Source of the DNA: Nitrospira sp. CR1.2
GTDB lineage: Bacteria > Nitrospirota > Nitrospiria > Nitrospirales > Nitrospiraceae
DNA: 64,000 bases
Direction: 5' to 3'
Assembly: GCA_014055495.1 (NCBI GenBank)
Contig: WIAG01000005.1
Coordinates: 1 to 64,000, forward strand
Positions within the stretch are counted from its first letter, which is position 1. The number at the start of each line of letters is the position of its first letter. The notes under the pieces were generated by a model. That model was not told where the DNA came from and did no database searches. It saw nothing but the letters and a program-made list of their open reading frames with translations. The translations under genes and the position numbers were made by a program. Below are positions 9,344 to 19,391 of the stretch, piece after piece.

Positions 9344-10276
9344 TCAGGGAGCCACAGCATCGCTGAGAAGGCGTAGACCTCGAATCACCGCCGGCCCGAG
9401 GAGGATGACGAAGAGCCCAGGAAAAATGAAAAATATCAACGGAAAGAGGAGTTTGACTGGCAATTGGGACGCGATCTCTGTGGCGCGCAGGTCCTGTCTG
9501 TTGCGTAACCCCTCGGCATGAATCCGCAACGCCTGGCCGATGCTGGTGCCGAATCGTTCGGTCTGAATGACGACCGCCATGAACGCATGGACTTCCTCCA
9601 CCTGCATGCGTTGCGCCGCGCGACGAAACGCGTCTTGCCTCGATCGCCCGCTTCGGATCTCTACGCATAATACTTCAAGGTCTTGACTTAACTCCCGGTG
9701 CATCCTGGCCATCTCATGCGCCACCCTATTGAGGGCCACATCCAGGCTCAGTCCGGCTTCGACACAGACGACGAGCAAATCGAGCGCGGCGGGAAAACCT
9801 TCCACAATCTGTTGTTGTCGGGACGCCGTGCGGTATCGAAGCCACACATCCGGCCCATACCATCCCGCGAAGGAAGCGCCTGCAGCTATGAACAGATTGC
9901 TCCACCATGGACTATCCATCACTAGTTGCAGCAGAACGAACAGAGCAAGGGGACATCCGGTCGCGCCCAGCACTTTCGTGCCATAGAACACCAGCGGCGC
10001 ATTCCGGCTTCGCAAGCCGGCCGTCAAGAACCGCAGGGCGGTCGACTCGCCTTCGGTTGCGGACGGCGCCGCTCGCCGACCCCAGGTTGTCAGCAGCCCA
10101 ATACACAGTTGTCTCCACCGGCCTATGCCCGTCGCGCTTCCCTTCGCGGCTCTCCCCACGACTCGTCGCCGCCAACGACTGACCCTCACAAGATCTCCGG
10201 CCAGGAGTGTTCCTCCGCCGACCACGAGCAGACTGGCGAGCATCACACCGCCAATTAACGGCCACCAGGCATCCAT
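9344..10276 (-). CDS. tadC: Tad pilus inner-membrane protein TadC (T2SSF domain)
   Basis: 310 aa; GspF/TadC-type (FPAALDLLVVCVEAGLSLDVALNRVAHEM..., RNRQDLRATEIASQLPVKLLFPLIFFIFPGLFVILLGPAVI). Confidence 0.9.
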   Translation of the reverse strand: MDAWWPLIGGVMLASLLVVGGGTLLAGDLVRVSRWRRRVVGRAAKGSATGIGRWRQLCIGLLTTWGRRAAPSATEGESTALRFLTAGLRSRNAPLVFYGTKVLGATGCPLALFVLLQLVMDSPWWSNLFIAAGASFAGWYGPDVWLRYRTASRQQQIVEGFPAALDLLVVCVEAGLSLDVALNRVAHEMARMHRELSQDLEVLCVEIRSGRSRQDAFRRAAQRMQVEEVHAFMAVVIQTERFGTSIGQALRIHAEGLRNRQDLRATEIASQLPVKLLFPLIFFIFPGLFVILLGPAVIRGLRLLSDAVAP

Positions 10277-10287
10277 CTCGACACTCC

Positions 10288-11253
10288 CTAAATGCGAACG
10301 GTCACCATACGTTTTGTGACCGCGGCCCCGCCTATCATCAACAGCGCTCCCGTAGTGACCATCGTTCGTCCGAGCGGGTCCTGAAACAAAATCGTAATGT
10401 ATTCCTTGTTGATCAGGTACAAAAGGCCGGCAAGAACCAGCGGCAAGGCGAAGAGAATCATCGCTGAGAGCCGTCCTTCGGCCGACACCGCCCGTACCTT
10501 GGCGGCCAACTCAAAACGCTTACGCGCCATCTGGCTGATCGACGTGATGACTTCCACCAGGTTTCCACCCGATTCGCGTTGGATCATGACCGACGTGACG
10601 AAAAATCTGAGTGCCGCTGAATCGAAACGGTCCGTCAAATGACCTAGTGCCTCGCCCAGCGGCACTCCGAATGTCGCCTCCTCCACCACCCGTCCGAACT
10701 CGGGACCGACTGGTGCGGGAAATTCGTCCGACACCATTTTCATCCCAGCCAGAAGGGAATGGCCGGCCCGCAGCGATCGCCCCATCATGTCCAGTGCCTC
10801 TGGAAGCTGTCGTTGAAAATCGCGGAGTCTGCGGGCCGCGCGCTTGGCCAGAATGCCTCGAACGCCTCCCCAGATAAGAGCCACGATGATTCCTCCGCTC
10901 ATCGGATCGAGTCCGCCCATTGCCATCAGCAAGAAGATGAAGCTGGTCGGCCCGATCACACTGAGCACCAGCCAATCCAGAGACAAGGACATGCCGGCCT
11001 GCCGACGCAACCGCTCCCATCCTGCAATACCGGGCCACCAGGACAGGGTCGTGTCGACCCACGGAACTGGGCTGAACCGGCGCATCCGCGTGATGTTCGA
11101 CGCTCCTTCGATCGCGTATTCCATGCGCGCGAAGTCGCGCTGTGCAGACAACGCATGGTCTCGTTCGGAAGGGAACCATAGGTATAGCCCGGCAGCGGCA
11201 AGGCCGAACGACAGGGTGAAACCCACGACGAGCAGGGCAACAATCATGCGCAC
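10288..11253 (-). CDS. tadB: Tad pilus inner-membrane protein TadB (T2SSF domain)
   Basis: 321 aa; FQRQLPEALDMMGRSLRAGHSLLAGMKMVSDEFPAPVGPEFGRVVEEATFGVPLGEAL... typical of TadB. Confidence 0.92.
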   Translation of the reverse strand: MRMIVALLVVGFTLSFGLAAAGLYLWFPSERDHALSAQRDFARMEYAIEGASNITRMRRFSPVPWVDTTLSWWPGIAGWERLRRQAGMSLSLDWLVLSVIGPTSFIFLLMAMGGLDPMSGGIIVALIWGGVRGILAKRAARRLRDFQRQLPEALDMMGRSLRAGHSLLAGMKMVSDEFPAPVGPEFGRVVEEATFGVPLGEALGHLTDRFDSAALRFFVTSVMIQRESGGNLVEVITSISQMARKRFELAAKVRAVSAEGRLSAMILFALPLVLAGLLYLINKEYITILFQDPLGRTMVTTGALLMIGGAAVTKRMVTVRI

Positions 11254-11259
11254 ATCCTC

Positions 11260-12570
11260 TTACACTTCCCGAATACGTTTCGGATCGAAGAGATCCGGCG
11301 GCACAGCAATACCGAACGCATCCAACCGGGCCATGAAATGAGGTCGCACACCGGCGGCGATAAACCGCCCCCTTACACGCCTCGATTCGTCGAGTCCTGT
11401 CTGCTCGAAGCGAAAAATCTCCTGCAACACAATGACGTCTTGTTCCATGCCCACGACCTCCTGCACACTCATGAGCTTTCGGGTACCGTCGGAGAGCCGG
11501 CTCAGGTGGACAATGACGTCTAAGGCGGAGGCGACATAGTGCCGAAGCATGTGGATCGGCAAGTTGAGACCAGCCATCGCCACCATGGTCTCGATGCGTG
11601 TCACGGCGTCCCTGGCGCTATTGGCGTGAATCGTCGCAAGCGATCCATCGTGGCCGGTATTCATCGCTTGTAGCATGTCCAGGGCTTCGGGACCGCGGAC
11701 CTCGCCGAGGACAATGCGGTCCGGCCGCATCCGCAAGCTGTTACGGACGAGATCGCGCTGGGAGATTTCCCCCTTCCCTTCCACATTGCTGGGTCTGGTT
11801 TCGAGACGTACGACGTGCTCCTGGCGTAACTGTAGTTCGGCGGCATCCTCAATCGTGATGATCCGCTCCTCGGCCGGAATAAATCCGGATAGGAGATTCA
11901 GCATCGTGGTTTTCCCGCACCCGGTGCCGCCGGCAATGAGAATATTCAAGCGCCCGTAGACCATCGCCTTGAGCATTTCACCGATTTCTGGTGTCAAAGC
12001 TCCCCGTGTCACTAAGTGCTCCAGTTGCAGCCGTTCTCTACAGAACTTCCTGATAGACAGAATCGGACCATCGAGCGCAAGGGGTGGAATAATTGCGTTG
12101 ACACGAGAGCCGTCCTCCAATCTCGCATCGACCATCGGCGACGACTCGTCGATACGTCGGCCCACACGCGCCACGATTTTATCGATGGCGTCACGGAGGT
12201 GCTGATTGTCCCGAAAGCGCTTCGGACTCAAAGAGAGTCTTCCGCTCCGTTCTACGTAGATGCGCGCTGCCGTATTCACCAAAATGTCACTGACCTCCTC
12301 GTCCTTCAGCAACGGCTCCAGCGGGCCAAGGCCGAGTATTTCATTCATGACGTCGTTGATGACCTCATCTCGGTCGGCGTTGCTGAAGGCGGCGCCGTCC
12401 TCCTCGAGGATCTGCATGACCAGCATAGCCAATTGCGCGCGTAGCATGATCGGGTCCAGCAGGCTCATCGCGGAGAAATCCAAACGCCCCAACAATCGCT
12501 CTTGGATTCGTTGTTTGAGCGCATTGCGCCCCGCGATCGCCGACTCCATTGTTCTGTCCGTCGCTTCCAT
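11260..12570 (-). CDS. cpaF: Tad pilus secretion ATPase TadA/CpaF
   Basis: Walker [58 protein letters not shown]. Start set at ATG 12568-12570 with GGAGGGG upstream; ORF track start (12651) overlaps the upstream gene. Confidence 0.95.
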   Translation of the reverse strand: MEATDRTMESAIAGRNALKQRIQERLLGRLDFSAMSLLDPIMLRAQLAMLVMQILEEDGAAFSNADRDEVINDVMNEILGLGPLEPLLKDEEVSDILVNTAARIYVERSGRLSLSPKRFRDNQHLRDAIDKIVARVGRRIDESSPMVDARLEDGSRVNAIIPPLALDGPILSIRKFCRERLQLEHLVTRGALTPEIGEMLKAMVYGRLNILIAGGTGCGKTTMLNLLSGFIPAEERIITIEDAAELQLRQEHVVRLETRPSNVEGKGEISQRDLVRNSLRMRPDRIVLGEVRGPEALDMLQAMNTGHDGSLATIHANSARDAVTRIETMVAMAGLNLPIHMLRHYVASALDVIVHLSRLSDGTRKLMSVQEVVGMEQDVIVLQEIFRFEQTGLDESRRVRGRFIAAGVRPHFMARLDAFGIAVPPDLFDPKRIREV

Positions 12571-12605
12571 CTGCCCCTCCGCCTTTGTGAAGAATGGAAT
12601 GCGGG

Positions 12606-13460
12606 CTAGGCCGCATCGCCCCAGAGCCGGGAAATCCAACGGGAGTGCCACGAAGCCGGTCGAGGCAAAGCTTCCCGCTTGGTATCGATTACTCGTTCCG
12701 CCAAACGTTCATAGACCTTTACCACCGCGCCGCTCTTCTTGTCGGCGCACAACAAGCGCCCGGTCTCCAACGCCTCGTGCGCATCCTCAGGGACATTCGG
12801 GACAAGAAAGTCGATCGGTTGCCCGATCAACCCCTCGGCTTCAGCCTGCAGACCCTGATCCTCGCGTCGTGATCGATTCAGGACAACCACCACACGCTCA
12901 CGTCCGTGCCCGAGCGCCTTCAGCGCCTCCATCATGGCGAGGGTACGCCGCATCGCCGGCACTTCGAGCGTGGTCACGAGCAGAACGGTCGTGGCGGCAG
13001 TCAACACTGTGGTCACGGTCGAATTGAGGACTGTGCCGCAGTCGGCCACAATCATCGGAAACAATGATTGTGCAAGGCTGCACAATCGATTGATTTTATC
13101 GGAGGGGACGGACACCTCCGGCAGCCCGTCGTAGTCGGATGCCAACAGATGTAGCCCGGTCTTATGTTTCATGAGGACGCTCATCAAGAGCGTCGGATCC
13201 AGTACCAGAGGATCGCGCATCAATTCCCGCCAAAAATGCTCAGGCTCAAGACGCAACAACAAATGCAAGTCGCCCTCGTACAGATTGAGGTCGAGCAGAG
13301 CCGTTTCCCGATTCAGTTTGCCTCGTTGCGCGCAAAACGCCAGATTCGCGGAGACCGTGCTGACACCGACTCCGCTGTGTGCGCCCATCACACAGACCAT
13401 CGAACGACCGGACTCGGACGAGCCCACCGCCGGTCGATCCGCGTTCACATTGCCGGTCAT
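12606..13460 (-). CDS. cpaE: TadZ/CpaE-like pilus localisation ATPase
   Basis: 284 aa; CVMGAHSGVGVSTVSANLAFCAQ ParA/MinD-like P-loop; between tadG-like and cpaF. Confidence 0.85.
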   Translation of the reverse strand: MTGNVNADRPAVGSSESGRSMVCVMGAHSGVGVSTVSANLAFCAQRGKLNRETALLDLNLYEGDLHLLLRLEPEHFWRELMRDPLVLDPTLLMSVLMKHKTGLHLLASDYDGLPEVSVPSDKINRLCSLAQSLFPMIVADCGTVLNSTVTTVLTAATTVLLVTTLEVPAMRRTLAMMEALKALGHGRERVVVVLNRSRREDQGLQAEAEGLIGQPIDFLVPNVPEDAHEALETGRLLCADKKSGAVVKVYERLAERVIDTKREALPRPASWHSRWISRLWGDAA

Positions 13461-13536
13461 AGCAACCTTCCTCCGTGAGTCGACCGCGACTCGTTCTGTG
13501 ATTCACACACGACCGCCCCCAGGCTCGGTCCTGGCA

Positions 13537-14589
13537 TTACGACACCAGTCCGGGAAGACTCCCTTTGGTTCCATAGTCGGGCCCGCCGCCCCGCCCTACG
13601 GCCACGCTACCGCTCCTCAGCACCCCCTCAAGAACCGGTCCGTTCGGCGTCGACACCAAGGTGAGGACGGCGGTCGAAAACCCCGCGATTCGAAGAGAAC
13701 CGGACGGCGCCTGACAGGAACGCCGTTCGTAGATCGGCACGACCGTGACCCACTGACCGGTCGCCGGATTTTTCTTGGCATCGAACAACGCCTTGATCTG
13801 CGGAAACACTGGAGCAAGACTGCCGCGGACAAACTGGAATCGCGACCGATTTGCCGTCGCAACCGGGCTACTCACACCCCCTGTCGTCAATCCGGACACC
13901 AGCGCCTGAAGACTTGCGATAGTTGCCGGCGCCTGGGTGAAGGTCGTCCAACCGGTACAAGGTCCTGACCCGCCGGCCTGGTAGAACACGACTCGTTTGC
14001 CGTCGACCGTACCTTGGGCGAGAAATCCCGAGGCAATTCCGACAGGAGCCGCCAACCCGCCCAAAGGAACTTCTCCGAGCGGCGTGAGTGCAGCGGTAGC
14101 CGCAGCGGCAATATCCATGTGATGCATACCCAGAAGACCGGCCAGAAACGTCGGTGTGCGCCCGGAGGCGCGAACCAGCAATGCATCCGCCCCCACGTTG
14201 GTACTGACGACGGTTTGCGACACCGGATTCCACGAGCCGATCCGCAGTTCCGCAAGCGTGAGTGTCGTCAAGTTGTCTCGGTTCCGGGCCGCCACTTGCA
14301 CCGCCGACCTCAAGAGTCGTGTTCGATCTACGCCTGAGAGCGCGAGTGTCGGGGCCGTACTTGCAGCGCGTTCGTACACGCCTCCGAGCTGTCGCGCGCC
14401 GGCCAGTGCCGCTGCATCAACGACCGTCTGCGCATGATGGCGCGCCACGAGCGCCGCCCCGATGTCCACGACGACCGCCCCGACAAGGAGCAGGCCGGTC
14501 ATAGCAACGGCGACCACTACCGCCACCCCCCCTTGATCGTGACGCAGCGCAGAACGAGACTGGGCCGTTTCTCCCGTCGGCCTACTCAT
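13537..14589 (-). CDS. TadG-like pilus assembly/pseudopilin protein
   Basis: 350 aa; TadE/G-type N-terminal TM: DQGGVAVVVAVAMTGLLLVGAVVVDIGAALVARHHAQTVVDAAALAGARQLG. Confidence 0.85.
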   Translation of the reverse strand: MSRPTGETAQSRSALRHDQGGVAVVVAVAMTGLLLVGAVVVDIGAALVARHHAQTVVDAAALAGARQLGGVYERAASTAPTLALSGVDRTRLLRSAVQVAARNRDNLTTLTLAELRIGSWNPVSQTVVSTNVGADALLVRASGRTPTFLAGLLGMHHMDIAAAATAALTPLGEVPLGGLAAPVGIASGFLAQGTVDGKRVVFYQAGGSGPCTGWTTFTQAPATIASLQALVSGLTTGGVSSPVATANRSRFQFVRGSLAPVFPQIKALFDAKKNPATGQWVTVVPIYERRSCQAPSGSLRIAGFSTAVLTLVSTPNGPVLEGVLRSGSVAVGRGGGPDYGTKGSLPGLVS

Positions 14590-15046
14590 GTCTCATCAAC
14601 GTGCGCGATCGAAGCGTCACGGTCCCTCTGAGCGCCGGGACAATGTTTGCCATCACATAAAACTGATACGGCGCCGACACGGTCACGATCAGATCTGTTC
14701 CGCTCGGGCCGCCGGCGCCGCTGACCGCGATCGTGGGCGCCACCCCCGTCACGCCTGCTTGAACGAACACCCTGCGAGCCAGCGCCTGAATGTCCCCGGC
14801 GGTCGGTCTCGGCACAGCCTGACGGATGCCGAGACGCGCCCCTTCGTGGCTGGCGGTGTTCAACACCTGTTGCCGAGACAAAGCCAGTCCGAATTCGATG
14901 ATTCCAAACAGGAGCATGATCAGGACGGGTAGCAGGAGTGCGAACTCTACGGCGGCGACGCCTCGCTCATCCCTACCGAGAAATCTTGCGGTTGGACGGC
15001 AGTTGGTACGATGAAGCGCCATTGATACACATCGACCTAGCGGCAC
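14582..15046 (-). CDS. TadE-like pseudopilin
   Basis: 154 aa; DERGVAAVEFALLLPVLIMLLFGIIEFGLALSRQQVLNTASHEGARLG, classic TadE motif. Confidence 0.92.
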   Translation of the reverse strand: MPLGRCVSMALHRTNCRPTARFLGRDERGVAAVEFALLLPVLIMLLFGIIEFGLALSRQQVLNTASHEGARLGIRQAVPRPTAGDIQALARRVFVQAGVTGVAPTIAVSGAGGPSGTDLIVTVSAPYQFYVMANIVPALRGTVTLRSRTLMRHE

Positions 15047-15151
15047 CGGTACACCCTCCCTGTTCGTGGCGACGGCTCCGGGACTCCTTCAGGCACGACC
15101 ATCGTGGGCCTTAGGTCCGGGCCCGCAGCGCCCATACGCCAGGCGCTGCGC

Positions 15152-15472
15152 TCACGGATGTGGGTCCTCCCCAACCAAAGGCGTTGCGCCGGTGATCGGC
15201 TCTTTGGCTCCTGACGGCATCTGCAGCGGGGCCTCGCCCCCTGTTTGTGAACGATCGTACATTCCCAGATAGCCACGTATGACCATTTGCGCTGCACGAC
15301 CGTCCAGGCCTGGCCGGTCGCTTCGCCGGGCGTCGGCCGCTTCGATCTGAGCGGCCTTCATGGCTGTCAGCGATTTCCCGAGTTTCTCCTGTGGCGGCGC
15401 CGGACTTGCGCAGCCGTTGGACAACAGGGCCGTCAACGCAACCGCCCCGGCAATCGCTCTGCGTAGCGTCAT
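15152..15472 (-). CDS. Small predicted lipoprotein in tad operon (possible CpaD/RcpB-position protein)
   Basis: MTLRRAIAGAVALTALLSNGCASPAPPQEKLG...; lipobox LSNGC; start set at internal ATG of ORF 15152..15532. Confidence 0.65.
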   Translation of the reverse strand: MTLRRAIAGAVALTALLSNGCASPAPPQEKLGKSLTAMKAAQIEAADARRSDRPGLDGRAAQMVIRGYLGMYDRSQTGGEAPLQMPSGAKEPITGATPLVGEDPHP

Positions 15473-15535
15473 CGTCGATCCTTCCTTCCTCCCTGCCTCA
15501 TTGTGCCGCTGCCGACGCCCACGGATACCCATCGG

Positions 15536-17005
15536 TCAGGGAATCATGAGGCCTGTGGCCGAGCGTGGCTTTTCTTGACGTCCTGCTGTGGCCTCCGCAC
15601 CGCCCATGTTCGTTGCGCCGTCTTGCCGGCTTGGCAAGCGGCCTTTCAGGTAAAAGTCGACATCGTCCGGATCCAGGTAGCCGTCGGTGGGAAGCGTCAC
15701 CTGCGTCTCCCTCATCGGCGCGACGAAATGCGGCGTCACGATGATGACGAGTTCGGTCTCATTCTTTTGATACTGCGCGCTGCGAAATAGTGCGCCAAGG
15801 ACGGGAATATCGCCGAGTACCGGATACTTTGAAACGTTTTCCCGAACGTTTTCCCTCAACAATCCTGCAATGGCAAAACTTTGCCCATCTTCCAATTCCA
15901 CCATGGTTGAAGCGCGCCGTGTCGTAATGGCCGGGACGACAAATCCTTGTATCGAGAGGCCGTTTGCAAAATCCAACTCCGACACCTCCGGCGTGACGGT
16001 GACGGCGATTTGACGTGCGCTCAACACCACCGGGCGGAAATTGAGCTGAATCCCGAATTTTTGGAATTGAATCGTCGTCACTCCGAACGCCTGCGGAACA
16101 GGAATCGGAAACTCGCCTCCCGCAAGGAAGTGTGCGTCCTGCCCGCTCAGTGCAATCAGGGTCGGTTCCGCCAGCACCTTCACGAGGTTGTCTTCCTTCA
16201 AGGCGTCGATGAAACCCGTCCAGTTGGCCGATCCACTTTGAAAGCGAAAGAGCGCGCTCGCGGCTTGTCCCAACCCGAACCCAAACGGCGGCACGGCGCC
16301 AAGCGGAGAAATGGCTGAGGACGGATCGCCGGAAGGAAGCGGGGATGCCAATCTCTTGAGGACCGATGCACCAAATTGATTGCCGGATCCGCTCACATAG
16401 GACAGGTTCACGCCGATACGCCGCAGCATCGTACGATCCATTTCCGCGACGCGGACTTCCAACATCACTTGGTGGCTGCCGCCGACTTGTAACAGGTTCA
16501 GCACCTTACCCGGTGCGTAGGCCTCGGCGAGCGCGACGACTTGCGTCAAGACCGACGAACTGGTCGTCGTGCCGCTCAACGCGATATGTTCCTGGGACGG
16601 TACGATCCGAAGGGCCGTCTCATCAGGAAACAATTGTTGGAGCTGGTCGCGGAGTCGCGAAACGTCCGGCGACACCACGATGTCATAGGTGACCGATACC
16701 TCGCCCGCCGTATTCCACAATGTCACATTGGTGACCCCGACGCTTTTCCCCATGAGATACACCTGCCGAGGCGTAAGCACGAGGGCGTCGGCGACCTGGG
16801 GATTGGCCACAGAGACACGCGCCAACGGCGCCGGAGCCGAGATGAGCACCGACTTTCCGACGGTCACCGCGACTCGTTCGACAGCCTGCGCTTCCCACTC
16901 AGCCGCCATGGTCGACGGCGCGGCAGACACGAGCGTGGCGCTCACGCACGCCATGCTTACCCACCAGAATACGTGAGTCTGCCAGCTGGGGATGTTCGTT
17001 TTCAC
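15536..17005 (-). CDS. cpaC: Tad/Flp secretin RcpA/CpaC
   Basis: 489 aa; BON/secretin (QAVERVAVTVGKSVLI..., GVTNVTLWNTAGEVSVTYDIVVSPDVSRLRDQLQQLFPDE), secretin core (VMLEVRVAEMDRTMLRRIGVNL, LALSGQDAHFLAGGEFPIPVPQ, VPVLGALFRSAQYQKNETELVIIVTPHFV). Confidence 0.95.
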   Translation of the reverse strand: MKTNIPSWQTHVFWWVSMACVSATLVSAAPSTMAAEWEAQAVERVAVTVGKSVLISAPAPLARVSVANPQVADALVLTPRQVYLMGKSVGVTNVTLWNTAGEVSVTYDIVVSPDVSRLRDQLQQLFPDETALRIVPSQEHIALSGTTTSSSVLTQVVALAEAYAPGKVLNLLQVGGSHQVMLEVRVAEMDRTMLRRIGVNLSYVSGSGNQFGASVLKRLASPLPSGDPSSAISPLGAVPPFGFGLGQAASALFRFQSGSANWTGFIDALKEDNLVKVLAEPTLIALSGQDAHFLAGGEFPIPVPQAFGVTTIQFQKFGIQLNFRPVVLSARQIAVTVTPEVSELDFANGLSIQGFVVPAITTRRASTMVELEDGQSFAIAGLLRENVRENVSKYPVLGDIPVLGALFRSAQYQKNETELVIIVTPHFVAPMRETQVTLPTDGYLDPDDVDFYLKGRLPSRQDGATNMGGAEATAGRQEKPRSATGLMIP

Positions 17006-17031
17006 GTGACTCTCGCTATCCTATTCGCCTG

Positions 17032-18204
17032 CTAGAATTTTAGTTCCGTCCGCGAACTGCCGCGGATCAGTTCCACCGACACGGCCGGTGGTGGGGGCAT
17101 CTTGTTCTGACCTGGAGGATCTGGATTCATGACGGTGGGAACGCTGCTCTCCGCACAACTGTTTGTTTCACCCAGAGCCGTGGGCTGACCCATCGCGGAG
17201 TCCGACTGCACAGAACTGCAGGACTCTCCTCCTCCACGGAGTGGCACCACTTCAGCCCGCGGTGACTGCGCGGGGGGTACAGCCGGCACGTAAGGGGCGA
17301 GTTTCGGGATGGGGCCGGTGACCGATGCGGCTGCCGACTCGCTGTCTGTAGACGTTGCGCTTACTGGTCGCTTGATGGCAGGCGCCTCCCGCACCGCAGG
17401 CGATCGACGCGACATCACGCGGAGCGGACGGTCGGACTTGGGCGGCGGAGAGGCAAATAGTGAAGAGGCCGTCACGCCCGGTGTCGAAACCGTCTCCGCG
17501 CTATGCGGATTCCTGAGCGCCAGATGGACCTTCCCTTCCATGGACGCGAGCGACAGTGTCTCGGCTTCATGGGGGGTCACCTCCAACGTCACGATGGTCG
17601 GCGAGATGCGCGAGGCCTTCTGACTACCGATCAGCGGTTCATCGGCTTTTTCGCCGGATTGATCACTGCCGGTGGACAGCACCAGAATGTCGTTCAGCAC
17701 CAATTTCGTCGCCGGTTCGCCGCCGTTTTGCGTACGCGACATTGTGGTGAGGATGTCTACCCGATCTCCCGACTTGAGCACCCCACCGACTGCGGTGACA
17801 TCGTCGACTTTGATCGCCATTGCGCGCTTCGCGGGATGAGTGATCGCCGCGACGCCGCCGGTCACGACATCGGTGGACGCCAATTTGGACGCGAGGATCG
17901 GTTCCTGCGAGGCCAACGGCGCCAGCAAGACCCGCCCGACGAGTTCCTCGCTTGCCGAGAAGTGCCCATTAGGGACGCTCTCGGAAGGAAAGGGCACAAT
18001 GCGGACCGCATCGCCGGTAAGCACCGATCCCCATGGGAGTTGGCGGGCTGCCACCGCGACGTTGGTCTTTCGATCTCCGGCGGACAGCTCCGCTCGCGTC
18101 TCATCCAATAATTGCTGCACATACCCATAGGCGAACAGGCTGCTGAGCGCTCCCAGCATTCCTCCGATGCCCACCACCGCCAATGCTTTCTGTCGAGGCG
18201 TCAT
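17032..18204 (-). CDS. cpaB: Flp pilus assembly protein RcpC/CpaB (SAF domain)
   Basis: 390 aa; VAARQLPWGSVLTGDAVRIVPFPSESVPNGHFSASEELVGRVLLAPLASQEPILASKLA, GDRVDILTTM. Confidence 0.92.
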   Translation of the reverse strand: MTPRQKALAVVGIGGMLGALSSLFAYGYVQQLLDETRAELSAGDRKTNVAVAARQLPWGSVLTGDAVRIVPFPSESVPNGHFSASEELVGRVLLAPLASQEPILASKLASTDVVTGGVAAITHPAKRAMAIKVDDVTAVGGVLKSGDRVDILTTMSRTQNGGEPATKLVLNDILVLSTGSDQSGEKADEPLIGSQKASRISPTIVTLEVTPHEAETLSLASMEGKVHLALRNPHSAETVSTPGVTASSLFASPPPKSDRPLRVMSRRSPAVREAPAIKRPVSATSTDSESAAASVTGPIPKLAPYVPAVPPAQSPRAEVVPLRGGGESCSSVQSDSAMGQPTALGETNSCAESSVPTVMNPDPPGQNKMPPPPAVSVELIRGSSRTELKF

Positions 18205-18270
18205 GAGTTAGCCTTCTGTTTGTTCGCGCGTGCCTACTTCATGATGCCCAGACATCATGAGAGGATCGCG

Positions 18271-18783
18271 TCACTGTCCGCGCCACCACAGACTAAGTGT
18301 CGTCCCGAGCGCGATCGCAACGCCATATCGCAATACAAGCGGGGACGGCGAGTCCGATATCGCGCCAGGCCACGCGCGGCTAGTCAACAACGCCGTTAGA
18401 TACCAGGTCGCAATGTAGCGAGAGGTGGCGCGTATGCCCCATCGTCGGTAAGCCAGCACCAGAGCGTACATCCCGCCAAGGACAGCGGTGACAAGAGCTG
18501 CGTGTACTACCCCGAGCGGCCCCAAGCAACTTCCCACCGCACCCATGAGTTTTACGTCGCCGGCCCCCATCCCGCCGCAGACATACAATCCGATCAAGAG
18601 CGCAATCCCGAGGCACAACCCGGCAAAGCTGGCGAGAAAGCCATCCAGGCCGCCATGCACCGTATGCAGGCCGATTCCACCGACCACTCCCGCGGCCGTC
18701 AGCCAATTCGGGATCAGGCCCCTTGACATATCGCTGGCGGCGCCACCCAGCACCACCGTCAGCACAAACCACGTAACGTCCAC
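18271..18783 (-). CDS. cpaA: Prepilin peptidase TadV/CpaA
   Basis: 170 aa polytopic; RGLIPNWLTAAGVVGG, GGMGAGDVKLMGAVGSCLG (GxGD aspartic protease motif). Confidence 0.92.
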   Translation of the reverse strand: MDVTWFVLTVVLGGAASDMSRGLIPNWLTAAGVVGGIGLHTVHGGLDGFLASFAGLCLGIALLIGLYVCGGMGAGDVKLMGAVGSCLGPLGVVHAALVTAVLGGMYALVLAYRRWGIRATSRYIATWYLTALLTSRAWPGAISDSPSPLVLRYGVAIALGTTLSLWWRGQ

Positions 18784-18820
18784 CGTTGCCTCAGCTGAAC
18801 ATTTGGTTATATGGTGGCGA

Positions 18821-18985
18821 TCAGCGAATCAGATTGGCCAACCGGTTGAACATGTTCCGGATGTTGCCGCCGAGCGTAAAGGCTGCCGTGGCGATGACCA
18901 CCGCAATGGCAGATGCGATCAAGGCGTATTCGATGGCCGCTGCGCCGTCTTCCTCGTTCAAAAATCGTCGGATCGCCTTCCTCAT
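18821..18985 (-). CDS. flp: Flp/Fap-type major pilin
   Basis: 54 aa, absent from the ORF track: MRKAIRRFLNEEDGAAAIEYALIASAIAVVIATAAFTLGGNIRNMFNRLANLIR; Flp motif EDGAAAIEYALIA; SD-like AAGGAGAG upstream of ATG 18983-18985. Confidence 0.95.
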   Translation of the reverse strand: MRKAIRRFLNEEDGAAAIEYALIASAIAVVIATAAFTLGGNIRNMFNRLANLIR

Positions 18986-19053
18986 GTCAAACTCTCCTTT
19001 GTCAAAGACCGGATGTCTCGCGCGGACGACGCGTACCTACCCCTGCTCACTCT

Positions 19054-19080
19054 ATATCGGAGGATTATGGACAAACTTAA
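19054..19080 (-). promoter_or_regulatory. Putative sigma-28 (FliA) promoter upstream of Flp pilin
   Basis: Minus strand TTAAGTTT-N11-TCCGATAT. Confidence 0.6.
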
Positions 19081-19391
19081 CCTGCACGAGCCGTATGTTG
19101 CCGGCGCACGAGGCATCTACTCGTGCAGGATGAACAGGCCGCTGCTTCCGGCGATCGCTGCCGCACTTGTATGGTACGGCGCCTCTGCCGGCCTTCCACA
19201 CTTCGGTGCTTCAGTGCCACCAAGAATTCGCTGCGGCACCGACCAGACGCCAAGCGAGACCGCTCTTATCGCCGCGCCGAACGAGCTCGTCCATCGACAT
19301 GCCGGTCTATCGTGACAACCCGTGGGCGGGTATGAGAGAAGCCTGAGTCAACCCTGCGGGTTACACCACACCGTTCTGATTCCGACAATCG

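Noticed and set aside
9079-9360. 93-aa minus ORF in the tadC-tadD gap
   Set aside because: Overlaps the tadC 3' end and the tadD promoter, no hydrophobic or family signature, composition like non-coding high-GC sequence.
12260-13027. 255-aa plus-strand ORF spanning cpaE/cpaF
   Set aside because: Antisense across two well-supported genes; composition not protein-like.
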